A stretch of DNA of 58,073 nucleotides from Calidifontibacillus oryziterrae. GTDB lineage: Bacteria > Bacillota > Bacilli > Bacillales > Bacillaceae_J. Location: positions 1-58,073 of the forward strand of contig NZ_ANOK01000008.1 in assembly GCF_000331575.1 (NCBI RefSeq). The letters run 5' to 3'. Shown in pieces: positions 56,534-58,073 of the stretch; position 1 is the stretch's first letter; each line of letters opens with the position of its first letter. The translations under genes were made by a program, and so were the position numbers. Under the pieces are notes generated by a model. It was not told the origin of the DNA. It worked only from the letters and a program-made list of their open reading frames with translations, and made no database searches.

Positions 56534-56995
56534 TTACTTATATTTTAAAGTGAACAACATCGCTTTAAGAATTCTTGAACGTAACTCGTCTCGTTCTGGT
56601 AAACCTACAAAAAGAACGGTTCTGTCCATCGCACTCTGGATTAACTTCCCTTCACGATGATTAATTACATCCTCTTCAAGTAATCTGGAAACAATACTAT
56701 CTGCAGTAGATTGAGCAATTTGGTTAGGAATAAGGTCAAGTAATTGATCAATTAACTGCGCATGATTATCAGTTTGGACTTTACTTATACGTATATATCC
56801 GCCCCCACCTCTTTTGCTTTCAACAATGTATCCCTTCTCAATCGTGAACCTTGTATTTATTACATAATTAATTTGTGAAGGGACACATTGGAACTTATCT
56901 GCAATTTCATTTCTTTTGATTTCTACCACATTCTCGTCACTTACATGAAGTACTTTCTTAAGGTATTGCTCAATAATGTCTGAAATATTACGCAT
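56534..56995 (-). CDS. ctsR: Transcriptional repressor CtsR
   Basis: Winged-helix repressor of clp genes, 153 residues from the ATG at 56995 (GGGGAGGG upstream); the frame to 57073 crosses the operator. The DNA-binding wing is SKRGGGGYIRI. First gene of its operon with an operator in front, so autoregulated. Confidence 0.97.
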   Translation of the reverse strand: MRNISDIIEQYLKKVLHVSDENVVEIKRNEIADKFQCVPSQINYVINTRFTIEKGYIVESKRGGGGYIRISKVQTDNHAQLIDQLLDLIPNQIAQSTADSIVSRLLEEDVINHREGKLIQSAMDRTVLFVGLPERDELRSRILKAMLFTLKYK

Positions 56996-57018
56996 GTATC
57001 CCTCCCCTTTCACCTGAC

Positions 57019-57035
57019 TTTGACTTTCTTTGACC
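57019..57035 (-). promoter_or_regulatory. CtsR operator
   Basis: Minus-strand GGTCAAA GAA AGTCAAA, two heptads in the direct-repeat CtsR consensus with three-base spacing; a third half-site AGTCAGG overlaps the end (57013-57019). It covers the transcription start. Confidence 0.92.
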
Positions 57036-57043
57036 TTGATTAT

Positions 57044-57073
57044 ATTATATCGTTGTGGCAGCTTTTTTTTCAA
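57044..57073 (-). promoter_or_regulatory. Promoter of the ctsR operon
   Basis: Minus-strand TTGAAA (57068-57073), an 18-base spacer, TATAAT (57044-57049), followed directly by the CtsR operator. Confidence 0.75.
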
Positions 57074-57254
57074 CTAATTAGCTTTAACATATTTTATATC
57101 ATTACCAAATATAAAATTTACAAACAGTTATTATTTCGTTGTTTTCATTTTATACAAATATATATATTTATTTAATCATATACCTTTTAATAACTTGAAT
57201 TTTCTATACCAAAAAAGGATAATTTTATTTAACAAATTTATTGATATTCATAAC

Positions 57255-57275
57255 AAATAGGATGTATTCCTATTT
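57255..57275. other. Inverted repeat upstream of the MgtC-like gene
   Basis: AAATAGGA (57255-57262) and TCCTATTT (57268-57275) around TGTAT, about 48 bases before the gene. The rest of the 57074-57254 spacer is very A/T-rich and holds no gene. The repeat is a candidate operator or leader stem; no regulator is known. Confidence 0.4.
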
Positions 57276-57322
57276 TCATTTATTCATTCTTATCATTCTG
57301 AAAAAAGATTAGAGGGTGCAGT

Positions 57323-58024
57323 ATGAAGGAATTGTTGTTACTATTTATTAATAATGAAGTTTTAATAAAACTAACATTCGCTGCAATTTCAGGCATAGGA
57401 ATTGGTTTAGAGCGAGAACTAAAGGGGAAACCATTAGGACTAAAAACGTGTTTAATTATTTCTGTTATGGCTTGCTTGTTGACCATTGTATCGTATGAAT
57501 CTGCATTTATGTATGCAAAGGAGTATTCACGTCCAATGGACCCAGGTCGGATACCCTCATATATTATTAGTGGAATCGGCTTCTTAGGCGCTGGTGTCAT
57601 TATGCGCAGAGGCAACGAAGTAATATCCGGCCTTACCACTGCATCCTTAGTCCTCGCAGCCGCCGGTATTGGTATAACAATTGGTGCCGGTTTTTATATT
57701 GAAGCACTTTCAGGAGTTGTATTTTTAATTATCGGTGTTAAAGTAATTCCTATCTTATTTGAAAAAATCGGTCCAAAGAAACTAAGAGAAAAGGAAATAA
57801 AGGCTAAAATTTTGATTGAAAAGTCTACCCACTTAACAGACCTATTAAAAGAGGTTAAAAGAAAAAAACTTGGTGTTAAACAAGTAAAAGTAAAAGAAGA
57901 ATCCGATGATATTATAATAAGCTGCATAGTTATAACGTATAAAGGCACATATACGACCGACATATATTATAATTTAAAATCATTAACAGGAGTTATTCAA
58001 GTTGAAGTAGAAAGTGTAGATTAA
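57323..58024 (+). CDS. MgtC/SapB family membrane protein
   Basis: 233 residues: an N-terminal MgtC domain with about four or five hydrophobic segments (1-150), including GIGIGLERELKGKPLGLKT (25-43) and GIGFLGAGVIMRRG, typical MgtC blocks, and a C-terminal ACT-like tail (about 160-233). AGAGGGTG precedes the ATG. MgtC proteins affect growth at low magnesium and survival; whether they carry Mg is disputed. In B. subtilis this place, next to ctsR, is occupied by rRNA/tRNA genes, so the neighbourhood differs. Confidence 0.9.
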   Translation: MKELLLLFINNEVLIKLTFAAISGIGIGLERELKGKPLGLKTCLIISVMACLLTIVSYESAFMYAKEYSRPMDPGRIPSYIISGIGFLGAGVIMRRGNEVISGLTTASLVLAAAGIGITIGAGFYIEALSGVVFLIIGVKVIPILFEKIGPKKLREKEIKAKILIEKSTHLTDLLKEVKRKKLGVKQVKVKEESDDIIISCIVITYKGTYTTDIYYNLKSLTGVIQVEVESVD

Positions 58025-58034
58025 CCATTTTTTC

Positions 58035-58073
58035 CCGGGGTCAGGCTCCTAGGTGGCACCCTCTATGGACACT
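58035..58073. repeat. Left half of a probable dispersed repeat, cut by the window
   Basis: After the MgtC-like stop codon the sequence turns GC-rich: CCGGGGTCAGGCTCC, then CCTAGG and GGTGGCACCC. GGGGTCAGGC... with a partner ...GCCTGACCCC is a frequent palindromic intergenic repeat in Bacillus as I recall; only one half is visible here. Confidence 0.4.

Overview
The window is a low-GC Firmicute chromosome segment, almost certainly from a spore-forming member of the Bacillaceae. Three things point there: the ribosomal superoperon order, the Bacillus-type RNA leaders (cysteine T-box, L10 and L13 leaders), and the embedded sporulation and germination genes pdaB, kbaA, gerD, salA, cwlD and sigH. 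Protein sequences are close to Bacillus subtilis but clearly not that species. Nearly every gene is on the minus strand, so the biological order runs from right to left; only pdaB, gerD and the MgtC-like gene at the right edge are on the plus strand.

Read in transcription order, the right end holds a MgtC-family membrane protein gene divergent from ctsR-mcsA-mcsB-clpC, a CtsR-controlled protein-quality operon with a clear operator. Next come radA, yacL, ispD, ispF and gltX, then a Cys T-box, cysE-cysS-mrnC-rlmB-rae1, sigH, secE and nusG. The ribosomal block follows: rplK-rplA, rplJ-rplL, rsmC, rpoB-rpoC, an L7Ae-like gene, rpsL-rpsG-fusA-tuf, and the continuous S10-spc-alpha cluster from rpsJ to rplQ. 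It includes secY, adk, map, a KOW-domain gene, infA and rpmJ. After a terminator come ecfA1-ecfA2-ecfT-truA, then rplM-rpsI. The left 6 kb carries ybaK, cwlD, salA, gerD, kbaA and pdaB, then a small unknown gene and tandem rRNA promoters with a boxA. These lead into an rRNA operon whose 16S gene lies just beyond base 1.

The genes work together as the core of gene expression (RNA polymerase, translation factors, about 30 ribosomal proteins, Sec translocase). Around it sit tRNA charging, RNA maturation, isoprenoid precursor synthesis, vitamin uptake (ECF module), stress proteolysis and spore functions. Control is visible in the DNA: sigma-A promoters, two sigma-E-like promoters and one sigma-G-like promoter on the spore genes, leader RNAs, terminators, a CtsR operator, and two near-identical candidate L1-binding hairpins before rplK and rplA.

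I found no undescribed multi-gene system, no prophage, no CRISPR array and no transposase. The departures from the usual Bacillus layout are: no disA between radA and yacL, no rpmG between sigH and secE, and no ybaJ between ybaK and rpsI (a structured non-coding element occupies that gap). There is also an unknown 79-codon gene beside the rRNA promoters and a probable repeat element cut by the right edge. Several gene starts were moved from the longest ORF to the ribosome-binding-site-supported start; each entry says why.
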